Translations under genes and position numbers: made by a program
Source of the DNA: Adiantum capillus-veneris
Taxonomy: Eukaryota; Streptophyta; Polypodiopsida; Polypodiales; Pteridaceae
Direction: 5' to 3'
Assembly: GCA_014529385.2 (NCBI GenBank)
Contig: CM043954.1
Span: 4,653,306-4,717,305, forward strand
DNA length: 64,000 bases
Shown: positions 30,534 to 43,198 of the stretch, in pieces
Layout: each line of letters starts with the position of its first letter
How positions within the stretch are numbered: the stretch's first letter is position 1
The notes under the pieces: generated by a model
Databases searched by the model: none
The model's input: only the letters and a program-made list of their open reading frames with translations
Told to the model about the DNA's origin: nothing

Positions 30534-31470
30534 GGAGGGTGATGTAGAGTGCATAGAGACGTGAGAGAATGACAACAAAGAAACTTTAAATGCCCCGTCT
30601 AAATGGAACATGCAACCATGTATTAGTACAATGACAAAATCTAGGTATACCATAACATCAAAAGTTTATGACAAAATAACTAGCAGACCACCAAGCCCTG
30701 TGTAGGGATCAACCATCCACCCATCACATCCTCTCTTCTACGGACAGAGACAATTTCACTTTGTTGTTTGGGAGCGAGCCAGAACACCTCCAACCTATTT
30801 GATCCAGACATAAGTTGAGGCCGCTTTGCCTCCCTCCATGAACCCGAGCTCTGAAAGGATCCCAAGTACCATTAGGTGGTAGGGTATCAACACCAATTAT
30901 ACCAATTTAGGGTATCAACACCAATTATACCAATTTAGGTCCACGCCTCTTCAATGCCCAACACCAGGTGTTTAGGCAAAGCCAAGGCAAAATCCCCGAT
31001 GCGTTATCCGTGTAGGTCATTCAACCCCCGATGCACTAATCGTGTAGATGAGCCTAATAAAAATAAGAAGACCTATGCAACACTCCCAATCCAGCAAAGA
31101 CCTAGGTCAGTGACCTTTTAGTCTAAGGCTAAGCGATTTAGGTGATCCTAGTCTTGTAGAAACGCTGCCATGAGAAACATAACACGCGAATCCAATCACA
31201 ATATCACTTTCCATATGCACAAAAAATCTTTTCCAAGCAATTAGAATGTACAGAGACTCTACCCTTACACTTCTACCATAACCATCCATATCACTTCATG
31301 ATCTCATCCCAAAACCACAAACCATAATCCAATCACATCACACGGGTGAGCACTCCAACCAACTTGGGTGAGGGACAACCAATCCTCCATAACATGGCTG
31401 CAACAATTTTGACAGCATCTTCGCAGTACAACCAAATCCAGAAAAAAATTCATGAGCCACATTGGCTTCC
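30531..31470. other. No gene seen; 28-bp tandem duplication
   Basis: At 30,881-30,938 the unit AGGGTATCAACACCAATTAT (28 bp in full) occurs twice in tandem. CCCCGATGC with CGTGTAG also occurs twice near 30,990-31,050. No coding signal. Confidence 0.45.
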
Positions 31471-31472
31471 AC

Positions 31473-31519
<47 letters not shown>
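31471..31519. repeat. (GA)n microsatellite
   Basis: About 24 GA units. Confidence 0.95.
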
Positions 31520-31524
<5 letters not shown>

Positions 31525-31718
31525 TTGGTTTTGAAGTGAGAGAGCATAGGAAAGAGTGATGGTGGTGGTGGCCGAGGTGAATCAAGATGTAGCAAATGAA
31601 AGCTCCCATCTACAGGTGAAGGAGAAGAAGCTAGTGCATGCTCCCAATCATGTAGAGTATGAAGGAGCTGAGAACCAAGCTTACCAAGCTTAGGTGGGTC
31701 ACCGTGGGTACACCATTA

Positions 31719-31723
<5 letters not shown>

Positions 31724-31759
<36 letters not shown>
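31724..31759. repeat. (TC)n microsatellite followed by CA-rich run
   Basis: About 18 TC units, then ACACACACCCACACACA. Confidence 0.93.
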
Positions 31760-31763
<4 letters not shown>

Positions 31764-31775
31764 CACACACCCACA

Positions 31776-32255
31776 CACAAACTTTTGTATTCTTGCAGCT
31801 AAGAATAGGCAGGTATTCTTGTAGGCTAATCATTGTAAACTAGTTATTGCCACTCACAACCTCATGAAAATCATGCACAGACTCCCACCATCCCACCACG
31901 GACACTACATGCATGAACACGCACACATAGTGACACTATGTTTGCTGCAGAATGCACACTGGCCAACTTGAACAATCATCTCTCTCTAGTTTCACATATT
32001 GGGGTGCAGGCGTCTGTGCCTTGCCTAGTGACCCAAGCTATGGACGCTCGCCCACTTACACCTTATTCTTGTGTACATATACAAATAATAAGGGGGAGCT
32101 CATAGTAGAGTCTTGCTCGACCCACACATTTCTCGCTATCTGCATACGCATTGCATTTGCGCACTTAGAATTAGGCAGAGGTAGAGCATGTTTGCTCCTT
32201 AGATACACAGATAGAGATGACAGACATGGAGTTCTTTGATAAACTCATGTTAGGT
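31776..32255. other. No gene seen; spacer before element 3
   Basis: One 95-codon frame (31,952-32,239) lacks any motif. The retroelement homology begins abruptly at about 32,256. Confidence 0.4.
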
Positions 32256-33055
32256 TGATGAGTTTATGGATGACTTCACTGTATATTCAACAAAGGAGAA
32301 GCATTTACTTTTCCTTGAAATGGTTTCCCAATGCTATCAAGAAAAGCGGATTTGTTTGAACCATTCAAATCTGTTTTCTTAGTCTGGAAAGGACATGTAC
32401 TGGGACATGTAGTATCCAAGAATGGATAGAAATGGCCAATGACAAGATCGAGTGTGTCCAATAGGCTAAGGCGCCTCGCAATGTGTCAACGCTAAGCTCT
32501 TTCTTAGGATATATCAATTTTTACAGACGACTTGTGCACAAGTTTGCTTCCTAGGCATTACCTTTGTATGAACTTACAAAGAAGACCAGCAAGTTCAGTT
32601 GGACTACTCAATGTGAGGAAAGTTTCAGAATTTAAAGAATTCCATTATCAGTAAGCCAGTCCTGCAACAACCAAATTGGGATGTCATCTTTCATGTACAT
32701 GTTGATGCTTCAAGACTGGCAATGGGAGCAGTACTCGCTCAGCCAGAAGGCAGAACTGATCATCCAGTATACTTTGCCAGTTTGCAAGTTCAGTCAGACT
32801 GAACAAGGGTATACAACAATTGAAAGAGAAGCCTTAGGGATGGTTTTCAGTGCTACTAAATTCAAACATTATTTGTTGGGCAAGCTATATTTTATTTATG
32901 TGGATCATCAGGCCTTACTATTTCTGATTAATAAAGTCATTATCCAAGGCAGAATGATACGATGGATGATGTTCTTGATGGAATTTGAATTTCGTATTTT
33001 CCATAAGCCTGGCAAAAACCATTGTGGTGCTGATTTTTTGTCTCGGAGGCTACTC
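32256..33055 (+). pseudogene. pol: Element 3 RT end and RNase H, truncated
   Basis: It begins right at the RT active site (FMDDFTVYSTKEKH near 32,263); everything upstream of it is missing. It continues with the RT thumb (GHVVSKNG; SSFLGYINFYRRLVHKF), then RNase H (HVHVDASRLAMGAVLAQPEG; TTIEREALGMVFSATKFKHYLLG; VDHQALLFLINK; HCGADFLSRR). Stops and at least two frameshifts are present. The piece 32,681-33,058 is open but begins out of frame. Confidence 0.85.
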
Positions 33056-33109
33056 TGAGGGATCTTTAAGAGACAAGCTAGTGGGTGCATGGGTGCATAA
33101 GTATTTCAG

Positions 33110-34373
33110 TTAATAGCTGCGGAATTAACTGATCCAGAATTGGCTGAGGTATATCAATTTCTTTCAATGGGAGGATTCCCAAACAACTGGACTCAGAATC
33201 AGAAGAAGGCTCTGATTATTAAGAGTCTGAAGTTCACCATCATTGGCGGATCACTTTATAGATTAGGAGTCAATAGGGTTCTTTGCAGATGTGTGCCTAT
33301 GGAGGGACAAATGCAAGTTATCTCAAAGGCACATAATGGGGATTCTGGTGGACATTTTTCTACTGATATCATTTCCAAAATATTTTGAAGGCTAGATTGT
33401 GGTGGCAGACTTTAATATCTGATGTCATAAGCTTTTGTAAAACTTGTGATATATGCCAAAGAATGGGCAGACCCACGGCAGCAGATATGACTCCTCTAGC
33501 ACCAGTTCAACCACTGGGTGTTTTTATGAAATGGGGTCTAGATTTTATGGTTCCTTCAAGAAAATTACTCCAAGAAGTAATAGGAACATCTTGATGGCCA
33601 CTTGGTATGTAACCAAATGGGTATAAGCTAAGGCTCTTCTTGACAACACAACAAAATCCACAGCTGTATTTCTCTTTGAAAATATTGTTTGTCGACACGG
33701 ATGTCTTGTGGAGGTTGTGTCCGACCAGGGTACGCACTTTATAAATTACACTATGGACATTCTCATGGATATGCTTTCAGTCAAGCATCGGAAATCAACA
33801 CCATATTATCCTAGATGTAATGGGCAAGCCAAAAGCAGCAACAAGACCGTCAAGACTATTCTCACTAAATTGTGCAGAAAGAGCCACATCAGTGGGATTT
33901 AAAACTTCAAACTGCTTTCTGGACATATCGAGCAGCTTATAAGGTCACTATGGGATTTACACCATTTAGAATGGTGTATGACATTGAAGCTCTTGTGCCT
34001 ATGAAATTTGTCATACCCAGTCTCATGATGGCAGTCCGGTATGGGTTGGATTTTAATCACAATCTGAAACAAAGACTGGTGGAGTTAACACAGCTGGATG
34101 AGTTAAGGTAGAGGGCTATGCTAGAATAGGAAATTGTTCAGCAAAGAAGGAAACACTGGCATGACAGACGAATCAAAGTCAGGGAGTTTCAGAAAGGAGA
34201 TTTGGTTCTGCTATATCAATCAAAACTAGGGCCTACGAAACCGAACTTAAAGATAGCTTGGACAGGTCCATATGAATTTGATTAGATATTCTATAATGGC
34301 ACAGTAAGATTGAAATATTTATCTGTATTATTGTTGCCAGGGGTATATAATGGGTCCAAAATTAAACTCTATT
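33110..34373 (+). pseudogene. pol: Element 3 H2C2 module, integrase and GPY/F module
   Basis: H2C2: LYRLGVNRVLCRC, HNGDSGGHFS and WWQTLISDVISFCKTCDICQ. Integrase core: FMKWGLDFM (first Asp), VSDQGTHF (second Asp) and CNGQAKSSNK, where the catalytic Glu position is Lys. After a slip near 33,870 the core ends TPFRMVYDIEALVP. The C-terminal module reads FQKGDLVLLYQSK and WTGPYEFD, a GPY/F type. The Glu-to-Lys change and several stops mean an inactive integrase. Confidence 0.85.
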
Positions 34374-34954
34374 ATTCAGAAGCCAGAGAGACTTCTAGGG
34401 ATAAGGGTACTGGTAGTCTGAGAGCTGAAGACTAGGAGTTTCCAGAATTATCTATTTTAAACCTTTTTCATGTACAAAAAGTTCCAGAGCCAGTCAAAAG
34501 GTCAGAAAAGTCTCAGTATGACAAAACCATGACAGTACGAGAGTCAATAAAGCATCAAAACCAATATCAATTTTTATGGGGAAAAGGGTCAGTCCGGCTA
34601 TCAATGGTAATCATTTCAAAGACGATGGAGAATATTAGCCAATGCATGTGTGCCATGTCATTTGTGGTGCACAGGACTCTAGGAACGGTAAGTGGTGGAG
34701 CTTTTACAGCACGAACACGTATAATAGTAAGGCGAGTAGGAATTTTTCCTCATAAATCTCCTGCACGTCATCTGCCTACTGCTATCCATTTACCATCGCC
34801 AAGCTCTGAAGTTTCATCAATGTAACCACAAACTTCTTCGTTTGAGGAAACTGTTGACTGTTGTCTATCTTTACCAGCCACACGAGGATATGGGTTTGAA
34901 GCTTCAAGTAAGTCCTCTTCTTTTTCTTCTAGTAATTCATCATCTTCACGGTGT
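34374..34954 (+). pseudogene. Element 3 pol tail and linker
   Basis: The frame 34,529-34,825 continues after the GPY/F module without a recognisable domain, then a Ser/Glu-rich stretch leads to the downstream ORF. Probably the polyprotein tail; weak evidence. Confidence 0.4.
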
Positions 34955-37645
34955 ATGGGTAGGAAGAAAATGTCCAAAAAGATGCAGGAAACTATAGAGG
35001 AAACCCAAACACTTATTGCTACTGCAAAGCTTCTCTTCCACTTATTCCTCATAGTAAAATACAGTGGTATGTGCTTACTAAGCAAGCCGAGTCATTACTC
35101 CGACTGTGGGATTTGCATGTGGTTGTGCGAGCCACAAGAATTGAGTTTGACACAACTATCATTAGATAGGTTCTTGGTTCCTTCAATGTTGATGAAGGAA
35201 GTGCTATGGTATACGGTAGAAAAGTGTCAATAACATCGAAAAATATTGCTTTTGCATTCAAGATGCCAAATGAGCCAAAGCCATCTATGGCAACAACAAA
35301 ATAGATCAGTACAACTCTGAAAGAAGATGATGCTACCAAGAAGAAACGCAAAGCCAATGTGCAAGGGGTTCCAGTAGCGGGTTTGGACATTCCCGTCGCT
35401 TACCTTTTTGTGGCTGAAGCTATGAGTCTAAAAAAAAATCCGACTTATGTGTCAAAGAAACTGTTTGCTATGCTACTGGCAAAAATATTGGACGCCACAG
35501 TTTCAATAAATCTATGTCAGATTTTTTCACATAATGTGCTTCAACAGACTGCTAAGTTGAAGTCCCAAAGTGTTTTCAAAGCATGGTATGCTTGGTAGTT
35601 CCTTTATTGGGCAACTTCTCCAGATGCTCATAGTCAGGTAAGGATGGCTTGGAGCCAGAAGCCCTTTCCAGTAACTAACAATATGGATTTGTCATCAGAT
35701 GAAGAAGCCCCAGGTAACTAGTTAGCTCTCATTGGACAAAAGAAGAAGGACATGCAAGAGGAAGCTGAAAATTGTAAAAGACAAAAAACTACACTGGCCA
35801 AAAGCAGTGCTTTCCTTAAGCAGCTAGAAAGTCAGGTTAAAACAGGGTGTGTTGAAAAGACTCTAGCAGACCAAACTTCAGCTGACCAGCCAGACCAGCC
35901 TGCAGTCGAGACCACCGATGGAACCATCCAGCAAGAAGGAACAGACCAGACAGATAGGACTAGGGCTGAGCAACGGATGGGTCAAACTGATAAGGAAAAA
36001 GGACCAGTACCTTCGAGTCCACTTGGTAAAGTTCCCATACCTTACAGTGAACTGGCTTTGACTTTACCCAAGAAGGATCGATTACAACGGCTACAGACTC
36101 ATCCTCTCAAAGGACGCCTAATTCTGCACAAACCTGATTATGCTGCACTACCTTATATGGCTCCTGTCACAATTTATGAGCCAATTGTCTGTGGCCCGGC
36201 AATTGTGAATGATGGTTTTTCAATACTTATTCAGTTGTCTTGGAACACCATGGTTAATTCCATAGGACAATTGTTGGATGCCTAAGTGTCTATTGATGAA
36301 TTGACTAGGTTAAAGGCCCAACTAATGGAGACTGAGCAGCAAGTTGAGAAGTTAGAGCAGGAGAGAGGAGCACAGTCCCTGCGGCATAGTGTCCTTGAAA
36401 ATCAATCAGCTAGGACCATTCAACATTTAGAGAATAAGTTGTCAAAGATGAAGTCTTAGATGAGGATGTTTAAAGAAGAAAAGGCAGAGGCTGAGAGAGC
36501 TACTGACAGATTCAAAACAATGTTGTGAATGAAGAGAGTTGATTTCAACTCATTGCTGACCAGCCACACTGCATTTAAAGCCACTTTAGCTGAGAGATAT
36601 ATCTATAATAATTTGGCTGAGATACTGAATCCAGAGGGAAATTTTGTTTTCAATATAGATAATTTGAGGGTGCTCATGGAAACAATGCAGAGTGATTTGT
36701 AGGATAAATGTTCTGAATACAATAGTGCTTCGATAAATCAAGCTATCCTGGACTATATTGAACATCAGAATAATCTTGATGAGGATGATGATAAAGTAAC
36801 AGAGGAGGAGGATGAACCAGTAGAAAGACATGATGATGATGACTCTCCTTCATCTCCACCTTCAAGATCTGGTGCTGGTGGAGCTGGGGCCACAAGGGAA
36901 AATCAGCCCAATACAGACCAGCCAGACCAGTATAGGGGTCAGCAGTCAGGTGATTAGCAGGCTAGAGATTAGCAACCCAACAACACTGGGAGTTCACCAG
37001 TACACCAGTCACAGCACAGTTCGGATGAGAAGGGGAAAGGTAAATCTGTGACTGAGATTCTAGAAGGTGATAAGCAACATTCACTACAACTTATCAGAAT
37101 AAACAAGAGACAAAGACATCACCAAGCTCCTCTAACTAGGATGTATCTGGAGGATCATGTTCTTCTTTCTGATCTTGAACGATCTAGGCAACTATATGTC
37201 GGCACCAGGGAAATGGTCCAACATTGGAAATCAGCTGCTTTCCATGACCAGGAGGTGTGCCAACTGCCTGAGCATCCTAGCAGCATTCAATTGCTAGAGA
37301 GAGTACCTGAATGGGTACTAACCTATGATGACAAGATAGCTAATCCACACTGGCAGCGGCAGTCTACTGTAGACTGTCAATCCCTAGCCATCGGCTCACA
37401 TATTATAATATCACTGATGATCTTCAGGATTGGTATGAGAGATCTACTATAGAATAGAAAACCTGGAAAACACTACTCAATGATTCTCTTCGATTAAATG
37501 ATCCTGGGGAACTCAAAGATGAGATACAGAGGATCAAGTTGTGTATGGGACAATGGAAAATCCAACTTAAAGGTCTCACCAAGATCACAAAATAGCTGCT
37601 GCAACTTACTGTGGAGTCCTCTAAAATCCTTGAAAAGGATGTTAC
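34955..37645 (+). pseudogene. Element 3 extra coiled-coil ORF downstream of pol
   Basis: A long, mostly single-frame protein with a few stops. The globular head includes WYVLTKQAESLLRLWDLHV, VLGSFNVDEGSAMVYG and LDIPVAYLFVAEAMS (clean 35,359-35,598). A Gln/Asp/Thr-rich linker carrying DQP and DQT repeats follows (35,752-36,285). Next come a Leu/Gln/Glu coiled coil (36,300-36,550), an acidic Asp/Glu region near 36,780 and a C-terminal part to 37,645. The architecture of head, acidic linker, coiled coil and C-terminal domain parallels the pol-less element 2. The family is not named with certainty. LARD-B interrupts it. Confidence 0.6.
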
Positions 37646-38124
37646 TGCTATAGGCAGAAGATGTAGCGTCCCTGCAAAATACCTCGAATAGCATGATGGA
37701 CATAAAAAAACACCGCAAATACGCATACCTGACCAAGCCTGTGAGCATATAATCAAATTGTACACGAACAGAGAGGAAAAGAGAGCGAGATGGCACGTGC
37801 AGGCGCACCTCCTAGAGAGGAGTGCTACGCCGGCACGGCGAGAGAGAAGAGGGGAGAGATGAGAAGAGCAACGCAGACACTTGGTGCAATCTCCCCCCGT
37901 GCAAGAGTGACAATTTCCCTCTTGCACGTATTTGTTATATAGATTTCTTAATTGGTCAAATTGGTTACAAACTGGCCGGCCGGACATAGTTGGCCAAAGC
38001 TCATAAAGAGAACTTGAATAATAAAATGTACATAAAATATGATCCTTTTGCAATAGCTTAGCTCGGTCAAGCCTTTTTCACTTGTCACAGCTGCAATAAA
38101 TAATAAGATATCAATTCCATAACA
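37646..38124 (-). repeat. LARD-B 3' LTR
   Basis: TGCTATAGGC to CCATAACA on +. TATATAAC on - (about 37,936-37,943) is a TATA box candidate. It carries a 42-bp GA-rich segment absent from the other LTR. Confidence 0.92.
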
Positions 38125-38568
38125 TAGCTCTCCGTTGGAAAGCAACTGTCCTCAGTTGCGAAGATAAAATCTGCAAACAATACTTGTCAAAAACAGTGAT
38201 TAGTATGTTGTGTCAAAAATATCACATAATAAAAGAAAAATTTATGAAACTAAACAACATTAGCTTATGCCTGCCGTCATCCACATACTACCTATTCTAG
38301 TGTCCCATACCACTAGAATAAGCAGTATATGTCATATCCTGATGAATCAGGATATCATTGGTCACACTCATCATCAATATCATAAATGTCAAGTCCCATC
38401 ACATAAACACTGCCGTGATAAAATAATCATCAAATACCAAATCCCAATCCAACTCCAATTCCACAATGTGAGTCCAAATCCAAATCACTTTCATTATGTA
38501 CCCGGGTAACAAAATCATACCAGTTTCAGTGGTGGCCAGTCACTGCAGCATGATTTTGTGATCGGTGT

Positions 38569-38760
38569 TGCCTAAACCGGCGAATCTACACCTGACGTGC
38601 TGCCTAAATCGGCGAATCTGCACTAATGCTGTCTAAATCGGCAAATTTGCATTTGATATTGTTTAAAAATCATGAAACTGTAATGTTCAATGTGCTGCCT
38701 AAATTGGCGGATCTACACCAAGATGAGTATCTACACACTGCCTAAATCGGCGAATCTGTG
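38569..38760. repeat. Array of five 23-bp motifs in LARD-B
   Basis: TGCCTAAATCGGCGAATCTG-type motifs start at 38,569, 38,600, 38,630, 38,696 and 38,739. Spacers differ and diverge while the motif stays conserved, unlike an ordinary tandem repeat. Confidence 0.85.
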
Positions 38761-40965
38761 TGCTTATGACGAATGGACAGGACAAGGCATAAAAACAAAA
38801 CATCTACTACCTGTTTGACACAAAATTGGAGTATGCTTATGTGACAAAGTACTTACAAACAATTTTTCTAGCATCCCAAAGCACCTTAGCTCACATGAGT
38901 AGCAGGAGGGTATACTATTTTTTGAAAATATTTATACCAGTGTGTGTGTGTGTGTGGGAATAGGCACAAATAATAGAAAGTTGCACCTGGCATTGTAAGA
39001 ATGTTGCAAGAGAGGTATTATCAGAATGCAGTAAGGAGTGTCATACCTGGAATGAGAACATTGTATTTAGATTTATCTGCAGAACTGTTCTAAAAAAAAA
39101 AAAAAAAGCACTAAAAACAATTGCTTGTTAAATTTAAGAAGACTTTTAATAACTACATATCAAATGTATTAACATTGGAAACACCATGAAGAAAAAATTT
39201 GATGCAAAGTCTGTTTGCCAAGAAAACTGAATGAAAGTGGAGAACTTGAAGTACAAATGAGCGGATAAGAGAGGTGTTCATCTAAATTTAGAGGGTGGTT
39301 TGCAAGACTGGGTTTACCAGTAGATATCGGTCTTCAGAGAAAGTGAGGCCACGCTCAATGTGTGAATGTTAGGATAGGTCAAAAGCAGGTCTCCTAAAGT
39401 AGTTGGAATCAAATTCTGTCATAGAGGACAATAAACATAGTCCTCTGCGAAGGAATATTAGAAACATTGGTAGGGATGTGATACAAAAGCAAATAAATGG
39501 GATAATATTGAGTACTATGCAAAAACAATTTGACTGCCATATGATGTAACATTTAAAACAATTTTTAGATCAATCAAAGTGAAACTCTAATTACACAACA
39601 TCATTGCGAATGGGTATAAACTTACATTATGGGGATAATGGCTATTGCAAATAATGATGAGAGAGGGGTTTTTATGGTTGATAATTGCTTAATAATTTGG
39701 GTGTTAGTACCTAAACAAGTGTACCTAGTTAGAGTTCGCCTAGGGTCATCATTGCTATAATATTAAGGTAGGATATATCTTGAGGGTGAAAAGTTGACCC
39801 TAGTACGTTATGATTATTGACGGTGTTGACAATGTAGGACATGAAAATATCAAAATAAACTAAAAGACAACCGATCCCATGAGCAGCCACATTATTGTTC
39901 TATAACGCCACATGTTCACCATCGCCATCCTCTTTATTAGACAGATCAAGAGCTCGTAGGAAATTGTAAGACCATAATGCTAACTAGACGGGCGTGAATG
40001 CCAATTCATGTCTACTAGTTCCCATCATCATGTCAATTGGCGTCAATATGTCCAAGGTGGACCTCTACAAATAGCCATAAGGGTGATCAAAAGTTTGCAT
40101 CATTCGTTGGAATAGAGGATTGTAATATACACGTTAATGAGGAACACCTATGCAGTTACACGTGTGTGGTGCGGGATGCAAGAAACTAGACTCAAGAGAC
40201 TAGATCATAAAAGTAGATGATGCATACGACAACTAGAACCAATCATACATCTATACAATTATAAAGATCCACCAATGGCTATAAAAAATCTCCAAGTCCA
40301 GCTACGTCGATCTCTGAAGTGTAATGGTGATGACAAGGTTACACTCCTATGCTTTGGGGTATTTGATAATGAGCGACAGTCAGAAGCATCTCGTTTCTTC
40401 TGTAGTGTAGAATGTTGTACATACTCACATACATATACAATCAAGGTATTTGAGGTCGCTTGGATCCGAGAAGTGTCATGCCAAGTTCATCTTCCAAGCC
40501 ATAAAGGATAAGCACCAGCTTGGCATTAGTAAATACTGCAGATGCATTTGCTAGCTTTTGTAAAAAAGAAAGGCACTCGAATTGGGAGAGAATGACAAGG
40601 ACCACGTAAGTCTGCTTTTTAATGGATCACATTGAGAGGTTCATCTCTCGATACCATAAACACATGCAAGCCAAAAGTGCCGAGAGATTCTTTGGGCAAA
40701 CAAATACAATCAATTGTTTACTGTCGCCTTCAAAACAAATAACAAGGCTCTTAAACCACAGTTTCATAGATGAGTGACCCCGCTCTCAACTGGGGATTTC
40801 ACCATTTCCAACTGCGACAGCTTTGTAATGACAACTAGCTGAGCTACTGCTAGTTTGGTTGGTTTGGTTTATATGTCCTCCCTACCAGTGTATTCCAACA
40901 AACACCATTCGACTATCTGCTGCCCAGTGTTTGCTCTTCTAGTTAGCATGGCCTACTGATGTAGT

Positions 40966-41220
40966 ATGGACTGCAAGGACAGTGGAGTTTCGATGGAGGA
41001 AGTCCTGAAAATCGTCATGAATACGAAAGCTTTGACCATAGCAGCTGTTGCGCCCTTGGCCAAACTTGACGTAGAGGCCGAGAAAGAATTATCCATCGAG
41101 GTTGAGATCCAGGGCCAAAGAGCAGAAATTGAAGGACGAGCTGAGGTTAGTGAAATAGAACACCAAAAGAGGAATCGTGGCCATGGCTTGCTTCTATGTC
41201 CCAGGACGTCCGGATACCAA
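40966..41220 (+). pseudogene. Possible captured coding fragment in LARD-B
   Basis: A + frame opens at 40,966 with MDCKDSGVSMEEVLKIVM and continues with balanced amphipathic composition (AAVAPLAKLDVEAEKELS) for about 70 codons before entering the GA array. The composition is gene-like compared with the rest of the interior. I do not recognise the protein, and chance openness is possible. Confidence 0.25.
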
Positions 41221-41239
41221 GAGAAACGAGGGGGGGGGG

Positions 41240-41241
<2 letters not shown>

Positions 41242-41314
<73 letters not shown>
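41242..41314. repeat. (AG)n microsatellite
   Basis: About 36 uninterrupted AG units after a run of G. Confidence 0.97.
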
Positions 41315-41316
<2 letters not shown>

Positions 41317-42663
41317 TTGGTCACCTCATGTGAGAGAAGGGTGGCGGCTGATGTAGCGGTGTGTGTGTGGGGCTGAGCGACGCCATGCATCGAGACTGCA
41401 AGAGTCAGAGAGTGGCTGCAGTTGAGAGACAGAGAGAGAAGTGTAGTTGGTAGCTTGGGTGGCCACCGTTTGGGGTCATAATCTGCGGAAGTGATTGGCA
41501 GCTGGCGACGCCATTGGTTGGAAGGGGGAGAGAGAACCTTTGCATGGAGAGTGTGTGGTGTGGGTGCCACGAGCGCTTGTAGTTTGCATGCAGGTGGGTG
41601 GTGTTGGACTGGATGTGTGTGCACCCTTACTATAGCAACGTGGGGCAGAGAGCGAGTGAGATACAGTCGGTCACCACCTCTTGCGCGTGTGTGGTCCTTA
41701 TTGTTGCGGCTGCATGAGGTCGTCCGTTGGGGGGTGAGAAGCATTCAGGAGCCTTAGGTGGTGCATGCAGAGATGTGCAAAGCTGCCCACTGTCGGGATC
41801 ACTAGGTGTAGGCGGGGTTGGTTCAGTAAACAGAGAGAGGGTGGACGGCTGGCTAGTCACCAACAGCCTGCATGGTAATTGGATGGTGCGCACTAGACGT
41901 TGGAAGGCGTCAAAAGCTGCTAGGGTCTGATGGGTGGCCGCATGCAAAGGCACATGGCACGGTTAGCTCTGCTTTGCTTTGCAGGCGTTGTCCAATAAGT
42001 CATCAGATGGCGGAACGTATGTTGCTTGGCCTCTGCCACTTATTGCTTCCAAGCCTACGTCTGATTTGTGCTCTGCAATGCTCTCGACATTATGATGATG
42101 TCGACGACCATTGTGTGGAGATTACCATCTTTTGAGTTGCCACTGCTAAGGAAACTGAGTCGTCATGTGGGAGCACACAGCAGAGTGAGCATAGCCGAAA
42201 ATCAAAACGAAAAAGAAGAAAAAAATAAAAATAAAAATGAACCATGGTTGATTTGGGCTTCTTCTTCTTCTTCTTCTTGTCCATGAGCTTAAAGCTATCC
42301 TACTCCTCTGTCTAACCTTGCAGAGTTAGTAGCATGGATCCATATAAATTTGTTGTATGTATTTAGTCCACAATTATATGGTTCTATATGGTTCGTGAGC
42401 ATGCTATTGCCTTATATTGCGGGTGAGGTATACTACCTTTTCAAAGCTTCTCTACTAACGAGGTAAATAATATACTATAACTGGCATCATTCATCAATGC
42501 ACCATTATCTATCTAAATACAAATTGACAACTTGCAATCCGTACCTGAGGCAAGCATCGTGAAGTAATTGTAACTTCATGTACAAAAATGAAAAAAAAGA
42601 CTTATCTTTGAGGTTTATCATATCCATAGCTTTGGTTGTTACAAGCTCGAGAACGTAGCCATC

Positions 42664-42675
42664 GCTCTGATACCA
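42664..42675 (-). other. LARD-B primer-binding site (initiator Met tRNA)
   Basis: TGGTATCAGAGC on -, one base inside the right LTR. Confidence 0.93.
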
Positions 42676-42676
42676 C

Positions 42677-42814
42677 ATCTATAGGCGGAAGACGTAGCAT
42701 CCCTGCAAAATACCTCGAATAGAATGATGGACACAACAAAACACCGCAAATATGCATACCTGACCAAGCCTTTGAGCATATAATCAAATTGTACACGAAC
42801 AGAGAGGAAAAGAG

Positions 42815-42908
<94 letters not shown>

Positions 42909-43193
42909 CGTGCAGGCGCACCTCCTAGAGCGGAGTGCTACGCAGACACTGGGTGCAATCTCCCCCCGTGCAAGAGTGACCATTTCCCTCTTGCACGTAT
43001 TTGTTATATAGATTTCTTGAATGGTCAAATTGGTTACAAACTGGCCGGCCGGACATAGTTGGCCAAAGCTCATAAAGAGCACTTGAATAATAAAATGTAC
43101 ATAAAATATGATCCTTTTGCAATAGCTTAGCTTGGTCAAGCCTTTTCCACCTGTCACAGCTGCAATAAATGATAAGAAATCAATTCCATAAGA
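42677..43193 (-). repeat. LARD-B 5' LTR with long GA array
   Basis: Collinear with the left LTR but carrying about 80 bp of (GA)n at 42,819-42,902, where the left LTR has only GAGCGAGATGG. It lacks the 42-bp segment between two ACGC copies. The terminal bases next to the primer site are mutated (AT for TG). Confidence 0.92.
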
Positions 43194-43198
43194 GTTAC

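Larger units (their letters stand above)
38125..42663 (-). other. LARD-B interior, no retroelement coding
   Basis: I find no gag, RT or integrase motif on either strand. It holds a short motif array (38,569-38,760), a TG run near 38,939, a poly-A near 39,092, a (GA)n array (41,242-41,314) and one + frame discussed at 40,966. The - frame 40,953-41,744 is long only because of the CT/GA array. Confidence 0.6.
37641..43198 (-). mobile_element. LARD-B: non-coding LTR element with TSD GTTAC
   Basis: LTRs lie at 37,646-38,124 (479 bp) and 42,677-43,193 (517 bp), flanked by GTTAC (37,641-37,645 and 43,194-43,198). On - the LTR runs from TGTTATGG to TATAGCA. TGGTATCAGAGC, the initiator-Met primer site, lies next to the right LTR, so the element reads right to left. 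The 4.5-kb interior shows no gag or pol. It sits inside the coiled-coil ORF of element 3, whose frame continues after 43,198. A large non-autonomous (LARD-type) element. Confidence 0.92.

Noticed and set aside
30450-30653. Long Ser-Leu or Arg-Glu open frames over GA/CT arrays (also 31,338; 40,953; 42,789; 47,375)
   Set aside because: They are open only because dinucleotide repeats lack stops; flanking residues show no domain.
38569-38760. CRISPR-like spaced repeats
   Set aside because: Irregular spacing and plant retroelement interior; no cas genes.
41491-41757. Frames with Cys/Trp-rich translation in LARD-B
   Set aside because: GC/TG-rich composition and several overlapping frames; nothing family-like.
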